In this document: positions 39,574-47,761 of the stretch, piece after piece
How the letters are laid out: every line of letters begins with the position of its first letter
How positions within the stretch are numbered: the stretch's first letter is position 1
Assembly: GCF_003719305.1 (NCBI RefSeq)
Contig: NZ_RARC01000030.1
Location: 1 to 64,000, forward strand
Origin: Mycolicibacterium stellerae
GTDB lineage: Bacteria > Actinomycetota > Actinomycetes > Mycobacteriales > Mycobacteriaceae
DNA length: 64,000 bases
Direction: 5' to 3'
Made by a program: the position numbers and the translations under genes
The notes under the pieces: model-generated
Seen by the model: only the letters and a program-made list of their open reading frames with translations
The model's database searches: none
Told to the model about the DNA's origin: nothing

Positions 39574-40680
39574 ATGATCACCTTCGAGAACGTCACCAAG
39601 CAGTACCCGGACGGCACCGTCGCGGTCGACGATCTGACGCTGGAGGTGCCGGAGGGGACGTTGGCCGTGTTCGTCGGCCCGTCCGGCTGCGGCAAGACCA
39701 CGTCGATGCGGATGATCAACCGGATGATCGACCCGACGTCGGGCACGCTGACCGTCAACGGCGAGGACGTCACCAAGGTCGACGCGGTCAAGCTGCGGCT
39801 GGGGATCGGCTACGTGATCCAGAGCGCCGGACTGATGCCGCACCTGCGGGTGGTCGACAACGTGGCGACCGTCCCGGTGCTGCGCGGCGAATCCCGGCGC
39901 AGCGCACGCAAAGCCGCGCTGGGGGTGATGGAGCGCGTCGGGCTCGATCCAAAGTTGGGGGACCGCTACCCCGCGCAGTTGTCGGGCGGCCAGCAGCAGC
40001 GCGTCGGGGTGGCAAGGGCGCTGGCCGCCGACCCGCCGATCCTGCTGATGGACGAGCCGTTCTCCGCGGTGGACCCTGTGGTGCGCGAGGATCTGCAAAC
40101 CGAGATCCTGCGGCTGCAAAGCGAACTCCGCAAGACCATCGTGTTCGTCACCCATGACATCGACGAGGCGGTCAAGCTCGGCGACAAGGTCGCGGTTTTC
40201 GGCCGGGGCGGAAAGCTACTGCAGTACGCCGACCCGCAGTTCGTGTTGTCGAACCCGGCCAACGAACTCGTTTCGGGTTTCGTCGGCGCCGACCGCGGCT
40301 ACCGGGGCCTGCAGTTCTTCCACGCGTCCGGACTGCCGCTGCACGACGTCAGGTCAGTGGCCGAGGGGGACCTCGACGCGCTCGCACTCGGGCCGCAGGA
40401 GTGGGCGTTGGTCACCAAGGACGGCAAGCCGTTCGCATGGATCAACGCCGAGGGCGTCGAGGTGCACCGCAAGGGCAGCGCGCTGTACGACAGCACGGTC
40501 GGCGGCGGATCGTTCTTCCGGCCAGACGGCACGCTGCGGCTGGCGCTGGACGCGGCGCTGTCCTCACCGACGGGCCTGGGGGTGGCGGTGGACGACGACG
40601 GCCGACTGCTCGGCGGCGTGCGAGCCGACGACGTCATCAAGCTGCTCGAAGAGCAGCGGCGCGTTCCGGAGGTGGGGTAG
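39574..40680 (+). CDS. proV: Osmolyte ABC transporter ATPase ProV
   Basis: 368 residues. ABC domain: Walker A GPSGCGKTT (about 34-42), Q-loop IQSAGLMPHL, signature LSGGQQQRVGVARAL, Walker B ILLMDEPF, switch His in FVTHDIDEA. A C-terminal regulatory region of about 120 residues replaces the two CBS domains of OpuA and looks degenerate; only the final VAVDDDGRLLGGVRADDVIKLLEE resembles a CBS half. Start ATG 39574 is 5 nt after the proX stop. It energises uptake through ProW and ProZ. Confidence 0.92.
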   Translation: MITFENVTKQYPDGTVAVDDLTLEVPEGTLAVFVGPSGCGKTTSMRMINRMIDPTSGTLTVNGEDVTKVDAVKLRLGIGYVIQSAGLMPHLRVVDNVATVPVLRGESRRSARKAALGVMERVGLDPKLGDRYPAQLSGGQQQRVGVARALAADPPILLMDEPFSAVDPVVREDLQTEILRLQSELRKTIVFVTHDIDEAVKLGDKVAVFGRGGKLLQYADPQFVLSNPANELVSGFVGADRGYRGLQFFHASGLPLHDVRSVAEGDLDALALGPQEWALVTKDGKPFAWINAEGVEVHRKGSALYDSTVGGGSFFRPDGTLRLALDAALSSPTGLGVAVDDDGRLLGGVRADDVIKLLEEQRRVPEVG

Positions 40681-40683
40681 CCC

Positions 40684-41361
40684 GTGCGCTATCTCTTCAC
40701 CCACCTCGACGACCTGTGGGCGCTCACGGTGATCCACCTAAGGCTGTCGCTCATCCCGATCGTGCTCGGGCTGCTGATCGCCGTGCCGCTGGGTGCGCTC
40801 GTACAACGCACGACGGTGCTGCGACGGTTGACCACGGTCACCGCGAGCATCATCTTCACGATTCCGTCGCTGGCGCTGTTCGTCGTGTTGCCGCTGATCA
40901 TCCCGACCCGAATCCTCGACGAGGCCAACGTGATCGTCGCGCTGACGCTCTACACCGTCGCGCTTCTGGTGCGTGCGGTGCCGGAGGCGCTGGACGCCGT
41001 GTCCCCCGCGGTGCTCGACGCGGCCACCGCCGTCGGCTACAAGCCGCTGACCCGGATGCTGAAAGTCGAACTGCCGCTTGCTGTCCCGGTGCTCATTGCG
41101 AGCCTGCGCGTGGTCGCCGTCACCAATATCTCGATGGTGTCGGTCGGCTCGGTGATCGGCGTCGGCGGCCTCGGCACCTGGTTCACCGAGGGTTATCAGG
41201 CCAACAAGAGTGACCAGATCGTCGCGGGCATCATCGCGATCTTCGTGCTGGCGCTGGTGATCGACACCTTGATCATGCTCGCCGGTAAGGCCCTCACCCC
41301 GTGGACAAGGGCGACCGGCGCAGCCAAGGTGGCCAAGCCGAAGGTGGGCGCGGCCGCATGA
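40684..41361 (+). CDS. proW: Osmolyte ABC transporter permease ProW
   Basis: 225 residues from GTG 40684, with about six TM helices. The EAA-type loop is EALDAVSPAVLDAATAVGYKPLTRMLKVELPLAVPVLIASLR, which contacts ProV. It begins 3 nt after the proV stop, and its stop overlaps the proZ ATG. In this family ProW and ProZ form a heterodimeric channel. Confidence 0.92.
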   Translation: MRYLFTHLDDLWALTVIHLRLSLIPIVLGLLIAVPLGALVQRTTVLRRLTTVTASIIFTIPSLALFVVLPLIIPTRILDEANVIVALTLYTVALLVRAVPEALDAVSPAVLDAATAVGYKPLTRMLKVELPLAVPVLIASLRVVAVTNISMVSVGSVIGVGGLGTWFTEGYQANKSDQIVAGIIAIFVLALVIDTLIMLAGKALTPWTRATGAAKVAKPKVGAAA

Positions 41362-42149
41362 ACTTCCTCAACCAGGCACTGTCCTTCATCTTCACCGCCG
41401 CCAACTGGGGCGGGCCCGCGGGTCTGACCGCGCGGATCCTCGAGCACCTGCAGTACACGGTGGTCGCCGTCATTTTCTCGGCGTTGGTCGCGATACCGAT
41501 CGGCATGATCATCGGACACACCGGGCGCGGCACCTTCGTCGTCGTCTCCGGTGTGAACGCGTTGCGCGCGCTGCCCACCCTTGGTGTGCTGCTGCTCGGC
41601 GTGCTGTTGTGGGGTCTGGGTCTGATCCCGCCGACCGTGGCGCTCATGCTGCTCGGCATTCCGCCGCTTTTGGCGGGCACCTATTCGGGCATCGCCAACG
41701 TCGATGCGGCGGTGGTCGACGCGGCCAGGTCGATGGGCATGACCGAGCGCAGGGTGCTGCTCCGGGTCGAGGTGCCCAATGCGATGCCGTTGATCCTCGG
41801 CGGTCTGCGCACCGCGACCCTTCAGATCGTCGCGACCGCAACCGTTGCCGCGTATGCCAGCCTCGGTGGCCTCGGCCGCTATCTCATTGACGGCATCAAG
41901 GTCCGCGAGTTCTACCTTGCGTTGGTCGGTGCGCTGATGGTGACCGCTCTGGCGTTGATCCTCGACGGCCTGATGGCTTTTGCGGTGTGGGCGTCGGTGC
42001 CCGGCAGCGGGCGGTTGCGGAATATGCCTGTGCCGTTGCTGGACGACGAAGTTGCGCTGGAATCACGCGCACCGTCGCGAGGGCGGACGGAGAGCAGTTT
42101 CTCAGCGGGCTACGAACGAGGCGGCCCGTCGCCTACGGTGGACGGGTGA
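41358..42149 (+). CDS. proZ: Osmolyte ABC transporter permease ProZ
   Basis: 263 residues from ATG 41358, overlapping the proW stop by 4 nt. It has about six TM helices and an EAA-type loop, SIGMTERRVLLRVEVPNAMPLILGGLR-like, at about residues 125-153. The C-terminal 45 residues are soluble and charged (DDEVALESRAPSRGRTESSF), longer than in ProW. Its stop overlaps the GTG of the next gene, so the DUF1089 gene may belong to the same transcript. Confidence 0.9.
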   Translation: MNFLNQALSFIFTAANWGGPAGLTARILEHLQYTVVAVIFSALVAIPIGMIIGHTGRGTFVVVSGVNALRALPTLGVLLLGVLLWGLGLIPPTVALMLLGIPPLLAGTYSGIANVDAAVVDAARSMGMTERRVLLRVEVPNAMPLILGGLRTATLQIVATATVAAYASLGGLGRYLIDGIKVREFYLALVGALMVTALALILDGLMAFAVWASVPGSGRLRNMPVPLLDDEVALESRAPSRGRTESSFSAGYERGGPSPTVDG

Positions 42150-42730
42150 GTGCAGAACAGCGCCCTGCCTGGCCGGCGATCCTCACCTGGCGCGCACACG
42201 ACGTTCCGCGAATGGAGTCGGTGCGGGTACAGCTATCCAACAACCGAATCAAGGCGTATGGCCGGATCGTTGCCGCGGCCACGCCGACGCATCCGTCGTT
42301 CTCCGCATCCTACGATCTCGTCACCGACGAATCAGGGGCGACTAAACGACTCTCACTGACGGTCACCCTCGCCGAGCGCGAGCGGCAGCTGTCCATCGCC
42401 CGCGACGAAGAGAACATGTGGCTGGTTCAGGACCACGGGGGCCAGACAAACCGGGCGGCATACGACGGCGCGATGGACGTCGACGTGATCTTCAGCCCGT
42501 TCTTCAACACGTTGCCGATCCGACGGACCGGTCTCTATCAGCGCAACGATTCATTGTCGGTGCCGGTGGTCTACGTATCGCTTCCCGATCTGGCGGTGAA
42601 GCCCGTGACGATCAGCTACAGCAGTGCGGCCGACGGCATCAAGCTGCATTCGCCGGTGGCCGACACGACCGTGACCGTCGACGCTGACGGATTCATCCTC
42701 GACTACCCCGGACTGGCAGAGCGGATTTGA
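42146..42730 (+). CDS. Putative glycolipid-binding protein (DUF1089)
   Basis: 194 residues from GTG 42146. It matches the DUF1089/putative glycolipid-binding family: LTWRAHDVPRMESVRVQLSNNRIKAYGRIVA near the N-terminus, then repeated beta strands (SFSASYDLVTDESGATKRLSLTV, MDVDVIFSPFFNTLPIRR, VPVVYVSLPDLAVKPVTISYS). No signal peptide. It overlaps the proZ stop by 4 nt and overlaps the convergent tyrA gene by 38 nt. M. tuberculosis has a like gene (Rv3755c) in the same place. Confidence 0.8.
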   Translation: MSAEQRPAWPAILTWRAHDVPRMESVRVQLSNNRIKAYGRIVAAATPTHPSFSASYDLVTDESGATKRLSLTVTLAERERQLSIARDEENMWLVQDHGGQTNRAAYDGAMDVDVIFSPFFNTLPIRRTGLYQRNDSLSVPVVYVSLPDLAVKPVTISYSSAADGIKLHSPVADTTVTVDADGFILDYPGLAERI

Positions 42731-43652
42731 TCACCCCGCCGGCGCGACCGGCGGCAGCCAGTTCGTCGCGCCACCCGTCTTCGCCGACGACGATCGTGGC
42801 GATCTGAGACCGACGGAAGCTGGAGTACCGCATCCGGGCGGCGTGGCCCTCCTCCACGAGCTCGGCGACCGATCCTCCGGTGGCCAGCGACCTGCGTGCC
42901 TTCTCGAGCATGTAGATCGAGCGGTCGAGCGCAGGCAGCAACTGATCGGCATTCGCTTCGCACATCGCCCGCACCAGATCCGGTGCGGTGGCCGCCACCC
43001 GGGTTCCGTCGCGGAAGGATCCGGCGGCCAGCGCGAAGGCGAGCGGCACTTCGCCTGCGGTGGCGGCCAGGGATTCGGCGAGCAGGTGCGGTAGGTGTGA
43101 GATGGCGGCCGCTGCGGCGTCGTGCTCGTCGGATTTCGCGGGCACCACAACGGCTCCGCAGTCCAATGCCAACTCCATGACCATCGCCCAGACGTCGGGG
43201 TCGACGTGGTCGTCGACGGAGACCACCCACGCGGCGCCGGTGAACAGCCCTGCGTCGCCCGCCGCCCAACCGGAGTGCGCGGTGCCCGCCATGGGATGAC
43301 CGCCGACGAAGTTGGCCAGCAGCCCTGCCGACTTCACCTCACCGAGCACGGCGGCCTTGACGCTGGTCACGTCGGTCAGCGGGGAGTCCGGCGCGAGGTC
43401 GCGAACGTGCTCCAGCACGATCGGCAGTGCGGGCACGGGCACGGCCACGACGATCAGCGCGTCCGCCTTCGCCGCCCGTTGCAATGCCGTTTCGATGCTC
43501 TTCGTCGCGTCGAAACCGTCCGCGATGGCCGCCTGGACGTTTTCGAGCGAGCGGTTGTACCCGAAGACCTCACGCCCTGCCGCCGTCGCCGCACGCATCA
43601 CCGAGCCGCCGATCAGGCCAAGTCCCAGCACGCAGACGGGCGGTTTCGTCAC
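42693..43652 (-). CDS. tyrA: Prephenate dehydrogenase TyrA
   Basis: 319 residues from GTG 43652. The Rossmann motif is CVLGLGLIGGSVMRAA (about 7-22), followed by TDVTSVKAAVL and GGHPMAGTAHSGW, which carries the catalytic His, and VVVPAKSDEHDAAAAAISHLPHLLAESL with the second conserved His. The C-terminal helical dimer domain is present; there is no ACT domain. It converts prephenate to 4-hydroxyphenylpyruvate in tyrosine synthesis. Its 3' end overlaps the DUF1089 gene. Position matches Rv3754. Confidence 0.92.
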   Translation of the reverse strand: MTKPPVCVLGLGLIGGSVMRAATAAGREVFGYNRSLENVQAAIADGFDATKSIETALQRAAKADALIVVAVPVPALPIVLEHVRDLAPDSPLTDVTSVKAAVLGEVKSAGLLANFVGGHPMAGTAHSGWAAGDAGLFTGAAWVVSVDDHVDPDVWAMVMELALDCGAVVVPAKSDEHDAAAAAISHLPHLLAESLAATAGEVPLAFALAAGSFRDGTRVAATAPDLVRAMCEANADQLLPALDRSIYMLEKARRSLATGGSVAELVEEGHAARMRYSSFRRSQIATIVVGEDGWRDELAAAGRAGGVIKSALPVRGSRG

Positions 43653-43746
43653 GGCATCAAGGGTGGCACACGGTCTTGTTCGCCGGACGCGCGGCTGGTG
43701 TCGGTTACTGGTCAAATGCCCTGGTCGGGGACTAGCGTAAGCGCTC

Positions 43747-44262
43747 ATGGGACCACAGCGGGCACCCGCGAAGGACGCCGACGCGCTGGACGGCTTCGGG
43801 GTGGCCGTCGTGCGTGAAGACGGCAAGTGGCGCTGCTCGGCGATGCGTCCCGCCGCGTTGACCAGCTTGGCTGCCGCCGAAACCGAACTGCGTGAACTGC
43901 GCAGCGCAGGCGCGGTTTTCGGGTTGCTCGACGTCGATGACGAGTTCTTCGTGATCGTGCGGCCGGCGCCCGCGGGCACCCGTCTGCTGTTGTCGGATGC
44001 CACCGCGGCGCTGGACTACGACATCGCCGCCGAGGTGCTCGAGAAGCTCGATGCCGATATCGAACCGGATGACCTCGACGACGCGGAGCCGTTCGAGGAG
44101 GGCGACCTTGGGCTGCTGGCAGATATGGGCCTGCCCGACGCGGTGCTCGGCGTCATCATCTCGGAGTACGACCTCTACGCCGACGAACAGCTGGGCCGGA
44201 TCGCTCGGGAGATGGGCTTCGCCGAGGAACTGGCGACGGTGCTCGACCGTCTCGATCGGTGA
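43747..44262 (+). CDS. tRNA adenosine deaminase-associated protein (Rv3753c-like)
   Basis: 171 residues, acidic. It follows the actinobacterial family always found before tadA: GFGVAVVREDGKWRCSAMRPAALTSLAAAETELRELRSAGAVFGLLDVDDEFFVIVRPAP, then EPFEEGDLGLLADMGLPDAVLGVIISEYDLYADEQLGRIAREMGF. Its stop overlaps the tadA GTG by 4 nt. Function is unknown; the name comes from this conserved context. Confidence 0.87.
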   Translation: MGPQRAPAKDADALDGFGVAVVREDGKWRCSAMRPAALTSLAAAETELRELRSAGAVFGLLDVDDEFFVIVRPAPAGTRLLLSDATAALDYDIAAEVLEKLDADIEPDDLDDAEPFEEGDLGLLADMGLPDAVLGVIISEYDLYADEQLGRIAREMGFAEELATVLDRLDR

Positions 44263-44714
44263 CCGACGAAGACCTAATCCGCGCCGCGCTCGATGCCGCG
44301 CGCAGCGCAGGCCCGGCCGATGTGCCGATCGGCGCCGTCGTCTTCGGGCCCGACGGGACTGAGTTGGCCCGGGCGGCCAACGCGCGCGAGGCGCTGGCAG
44401 ATCCGACGGCTCATGCCGAGATCCTTGCCATGCGGGAGGCGGCGGCGGTGCTCGGCGACGGCTGGCGGCTGGAGGGCGCGACGCTGGCGGTCACCGTTGA
44501 GCCGTGCACGATGTGCGCAGGCGCGCTGGTGATGGCGCGGGTGTCACGGTTGGTGTTCGGCGCATGGGAACCCAAGACGGGTGCGGTCGGATCCTTGTGG
44601 GACGTGGTGCGCGACCGCAGGCTGACGCATCGGCCCGCCGTCGTCGGCGGCGTGCTGGCCGACGAGTGCGCGGCGCCGCTGGAGGCGTTCTTCGCCAGGC
44701 AGCGATTGGGATAG
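44259..44714 (+). CDS. tadA: tRNA adenosine(34) deaminase TadA
   Basis: 151 residues from GTG 44259. The zinc/catalytic motifs are HAEILAM (HAE, about 48-54) and PCTMCAGALV (PCxxC, about 80-89), with VPIGAVVF at the N-terminus. It converts A34 to inosine in tRNA-Arg(ACG), a copy of which lies at 22565-22637. The R/K-rich C-terminal helix needed for tRNA binding is short (LEAFFARQRLG) but usual for actinobacteria. Coupled to the preceding gene. Confidence 0.94.
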   Translation: MTDEDLIRAALDAARSAGPADVPIGAVVFGPDGTELARAANAREALADPTAHAEILAMREAAAVLGDGWRLEGATLAVTVEPCTMCAGALVMARVSRLVFGAWEPKTGAVGSLWDVVRDRRLTHRPAVVGGVLADECAAPLEAFFARQRLG

Positions 44715-44743
44715 ACGGTCCGGTGTTGGGTAGGCTGCCACAC

Positions 44744-44831
44744 GGTGGCGTGTCCGAGCGGCCTAAGGAGCACGCCTCGAAAGCGTGTGACGGGTAACCC
44801 CCGTCCGAGGGTTCAAATCCCTCCGCCACCG
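44744..44831 (+). tRNA. tRNA-Ser(CGA)
   Basis: Acceptor GGTGGCG (44744-44750) pairs with CGCCACC (44824-44830), discriminator G. The anticodon loop CTCGAAA contains CGA. A long variable arm (GTGACGGGTAACCCCCGTCC) marks class II. It follows tadA, as serX does in M. tuberculosis, where integrase remnants lie next to it. In this window a toxin/immunity cassette follows. Confidence 0.97.
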
Positions 44832-44853
44832 CCAACGTTTCCCACCCGGAGCG

Positions 44854-45747
44854 TCACGTTGGGTTCCGGGATTGACCTGGCGCGCCTTCGTCGCCTTGCT
44901 CAGGTTGGTGAGGAAGGGAGCCAGCGGCGCTCTCGCGCTCTTCGCCTCGAAGCGCTGCCGTCCGCGGACTATCCGATGGACTTACGGTCGGTGCTGCCTG
45001 GCTCTCTCCTTGTGGAACTCGGTAGCCCATCGCCGCCCGGACCGCGAGCACATCGCCGAGCGGTGGATTGGCCGGGTCGTCGCCGAGAAGGACGAGCGTT
45101 CCGTCGCCGACGCGGTCAATGGCTGCGGAGCCCGGCAGCGATCGGCGGTCGAAATGCGTCGGCTCGGAATCGGCGAGATACGTTGCCCAGCCAGCTGGTT
45201 GGCCGACGAGCTTTCCGAGCTTGACGCTGCCATCAGGTTGCACGACATCGGGTTCGGTCTGTGCGTCACGCGCGCTGTCGTCGAGCCAGACTGCTCGCTT
45301 GGGTTCGAAGGTCTCGATCACCGCCTGGAGGATTTGCTTCGCTGCGGACGCTGAATACCGTTGTGCTGCAGTGGATTGGTCCGGAATGTTGACGACGACC
45401 GCGCGGGGGAGACGGGCGATTCTCGAACCGGCGTTGGTCACGTTCAATGTGGCGCCGCCGTCCTTGTTCGAGTGACCGTTCCACCAGAAAACAGAGAAGC
45501 CGGCTCCTTCGGCACTGGGTTGAGCACCCGGCATCAGGCCGCGCCGCAGTCGTTGAATCAAGTCGTCGCGATCGGTGCCGACGACCGGCGCAGCCAGCGC
45601 TTCCTTCTTCGTCATCGCCTTGTCTCGCCACCCGCTCAGCAGAGGATCGATCTCGGCCAACCGCGGCAAAAGCGCGGCGATCCGCTCGGCGCACTCGTCA
45701 ATCGACTCGTCGCGCACATCCCAGTACGCGCCAACGAAAGTCCCCAT
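44854..45747 (-). CDS. Imm52-like immunity protein
   Basis: 297 residues from ATG 45747, with GAGG 8 nt upstream. The N-terminus GTFVGAYWDVRDESIDECAERIAALLPRLAEIDPLLSGW is the Imm52 pattern, a family paired with Tox-REase-5 nuclease toxins. The domain continues to about residue 245 (GDVLAVRAAMGYRVP). The last 50 residues are Ser/Pro/Glu/Arg-rich with no structure in view and end 22 nt from the tRNA, so the native stop may have been lost at an integration junction. It follows the toxin gene by 10 nt and would neutralise its C-terminal domain in the cytoplasm. Confidence 0.75.
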   Translation of the reverse strand: MGTFVGAYWDVRDESIDECAERIAALLPRLAEIDPLLSGWRDKAMTKKEALAAPVVGTDRDDLIQRLRRGLMPGAQPSAEGAGFSVFWWNGHSNKDGGATLNVTNAGSRIARLPRAVVVNIPDQSTAAQRYSASAAKQILQAVIETFEPKRAVWLDDSARDAQTEPDVVQPDGSVKLGKLVGQPAGWATYLADSEPTHFDRRSLPGSAAIDRVGDGTLVLLGDDPANPPLGDVLAVRAAMGYRVPQGESQAAPTVSPSDSPRTAALRGEERESAAGSLPHQPEQGDEGAPGQSRNPT

Positions 45748-45757
45748 CAACAATTCC

Positions 45758-47341
45758 TCAACTCATCGGCTTCCATACGACGTCGATATTGGTGAACCCG
45801 TTCTCAGTGAGAAGCGTGCTGATCCTGTCAGCCATCTCCCTCTGCATGAAAACCCACTGGATCGGTGTGTCGCCAGCGGCGGTGGACTGGTCGACGGCCG
45901 CTTTCAAAAACTTGCTGTCCCCCTGGAACCAGGTATCCCACACGCCCTTGTCGACGAATTGCTGATAGTCGGCCTTGGCATCGATCAACATGCCGTTGGC
46001 GAAGTCGTCGAATTTCACTGCTCGAGCAGGGCCTTCGACAATATAAGCCTCGCTGATCGAGCGTCCGGTGATGAACTCCTGGTACGCCTTCGACAGACCT
46101 GCGAATCCCTCATGTGACGGCCCGAAGGCTCCGGGCCCGTGCACGGCGAGGTCGTCGAGGGCCGAGGCTGATCGGGCGGCGGCGATGTCGACGGCGTGCA
46201 GCAGAACGTTCTCGCCGGTGACCGTTGCGAGGGCGTCGGCACCTTCGCGACCGAACAATGCCCGCAGACCGAGATAGGCACCCTCGCCGCCCTTGACGAG
46301 CGGACCGACACCAACGGCAGTCGTCACCGCGGTGAGCAGCGGCTCGGCTGTCGCGATAGCCCGACCGTCGTCGAGGAATCGGGTGCCGACGAGCTTGCCG
46401 TCCTTGTAGGTGTAGTAGGCCATCGCTTTGGCGTCGTATATCTCGCCGGTGCCGTTCTTCAGGGTGCCGATCACCTGCGCGGCTTGATTAGCCGTCATGG
46501 GGCCGAAGGTGACGTTGCCGTCGGGGGTCAAGGTGACTGAGTTCGGGTCGATCTTGGAGAAGTCGGGGACCTTCCCGAGCTCATCGAGGGCGTCTGCCAG
46601 ATTCTTCTTGAGCTGAGGAAGCTCGGCCATCGCCGTTAGAGCTTCGGGGCTGCCCGCACCGTGCGTGTATGCCTCCGCAGCCGCCTTGTCGATTGCCGCC
46701 TGTGCGTTGCGGACCTTTTCCATGGCGTCGAGAACGGCTTGGTCATTGGCGCGGTTGATGCCCGCCAGAACCGACGGTCCCGTTGACTCCGCCGGTGCAT
46801 CCTCGTCGAGGCCGGTCTTATCGATCGGCGCCTGCGGCGCCCCAGGTATCGGAGTGGCGCCCGTCGCCATGTTGATCGCGGTAGCCAGCTCCTCGTCGAC
46901 CCGCACGGCATCGGCAAGGATCTTGTCGAGTCGGCCTTGCAGCTCGGCCATCTCGGCGATGGCGATGATCATCGGAGTTTTGAAGTTCGGACCAGGTATC
47001 ACCTGACTCATGACCGTGTTGATCTGATATCCGGCGGCGATCGCGTCAGCTTCCAGTCGTGCCAGATCCGACTTGACCTGTTCCATGTCGTCGGCGGCTT
47101 TTCGCGCTGCTTTGGCCACGGCCAGGGCCTCGTTGCCCTGCGCGTCCAGGTCTTTGCGGAGCTTCTCGTTGGCCTCCCGAGCAGCGACCGCCGCTTCACC
47201 ACCCCACGTTCCGAACGCCGGAAGCGTCGCAATTCCGTCGGCCGCTTCGAATGCCGCCTCCGCCCTGTTGCGGGTGGCGTGGAAGACCTCGCGGACGTCC
47301 CCAGGGTCCCACCGCTCAATGTCGGCGACGGAGACGGTCAC
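45758..47341 (-). CDS. ESX-type polymorphic toxin with C-terminal REase-fold nuclease
   Basis: 527 residues from GTG 47341. The N-terminal 130 residues are helical with VADIERWDPGDVREVFHATRNRAEAAFEAADGIATLPAFGTWGG, a WxG turn at W46-G48, resembling the N-domains of mycobacterial ESX-linked proteins. A helical/Pro linker (about 130-260) and a middle domain follow. The C-terminal 86 residues hold VKFDDFANGMLIDAK, giving D445/D446...D454-x-K456, the PD-(D/E)xK core of Tox-REase-5, and a QWVF strand. It is predicted to be exported and to cut nucleic acid in rival or host cells. The upstream EspC-like and downstream Imm52-like genes fit. Confidence 0.75.
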   Translation of the reverse strand: MTVSVADIERWDPGDVREVFHATRNRAEAAFEAADGIATLPAFGTWGGEAAVAAREANEKLRKDLDAQGNEALAVAKAARKAADDMEQVKSDLARLEADAIAAGYQINTVMSQVIPGPNFKTPMIIAIAEMAELQGRLDKILADAVRVDEELATAINMATGATPIPGAPQAPIDKTGLDEDAPAESTGPSVLAGINRANDQAVLDAMEKVRNAQAAIDKAAAEAYTHGAGSPEALTAMAELPQLKKNLADALDELGKVPDFSKIDPNSVTLTPDGNVTFGPMTANQAAQVIGTLKNGTGEIYDAKAMAYYTYKDGKLVGTRFLDDGRAIATAEPLLTAVTTAVGVGPLVKGGEGAYLGLRALFGREGADALATVTGENVLLHAVDIAAARSASALDDLAVHGPGAFGPSHEGFAGLSKAYQEFITGRSISEAYIVEGPARAVKFDDFANGMLIDAKADYQQFVDKGVWDTWFQGDSKFLKAAVDQSTAAGDTPIQWVFMQREMADRISTLLTENGFTNIDVVWKPMS

Positions 47342-47353
47342 AGCCTCAGACCG

Positions 47354-47719
47354 CTATAGGTCGGCGCCGGTGGTCGAAGCTTCATTGCCTACGGCGGTCA
47401 CGTCGGAGGTATTGCTCTCCTCTGTGCTTGTGTAACGAACCGCGGCTCCACGCAGCCCTTCGCCGTGCTGGAGCAAGTTGCCAACGAGGGTTGAGCTGTC
47501 GGTTTGCCACTTGGCTACCGCTGCGCTCAGTGCTGCCGCGGAGACCGCCGGCGTTCCTACTTGCGCCGCCTCTATGCGACCGTGAGCGGATGTGTGGCGC
47601 GCCTCGAGCTCTTCGGCGTGGTTGTCCACCTTCGTCGCTGATGTGTGCAGATCCTCTGGGACCACGCGAATCGGCCTGGGCACTGATCCTGGAACCTCCA
47701 CACTCGACGGAGCACACAT
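47354..47719 (-). CDS. EspC/WXG100-like ESX secretion partner
   Basis: About 121 residues from ATG 47719; GTG 47683, with AGGA just upstream, would give 109 and fits the family better. The pattern follows EspC-type proteins (DUF2580): IRVVPEDLHTSATKVDNHAEELEARH, a helix-turn-helix with W (VAKWQTD), then AAVRYTSTEES, a YxxxE signal as used in type VII secretion. The C-terminal 15 residues are polar and disordered. It ends 12 nt before the toxin start and is probably its co-secreted partner or adaptor. Confidence 0.7.
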   Translation of the reverse strand: MCAPSSVEVPGSVPRPIRVVPEDLHTSATKVDNHAEELEARHTSAHGRIEAAQVGTPAVSAAALSAAVAKWQTDSSTLVGNLLQHGEGLRGAAVRYTSTEESNTSDVTAVGNEASTTGADL

Positions 47720-47761
47720 CCGATCAGTCAAGAATATGGCGTCCGATGAGAGCTGTTCGTA

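Noticed and set aside
44832..47761. Search for an integrase, excisionase or second tRNA-end repeat bounding the toxin cassette
   Set aside because: None was seen inside or beside the cassette, so it is not called a complete mobile element.
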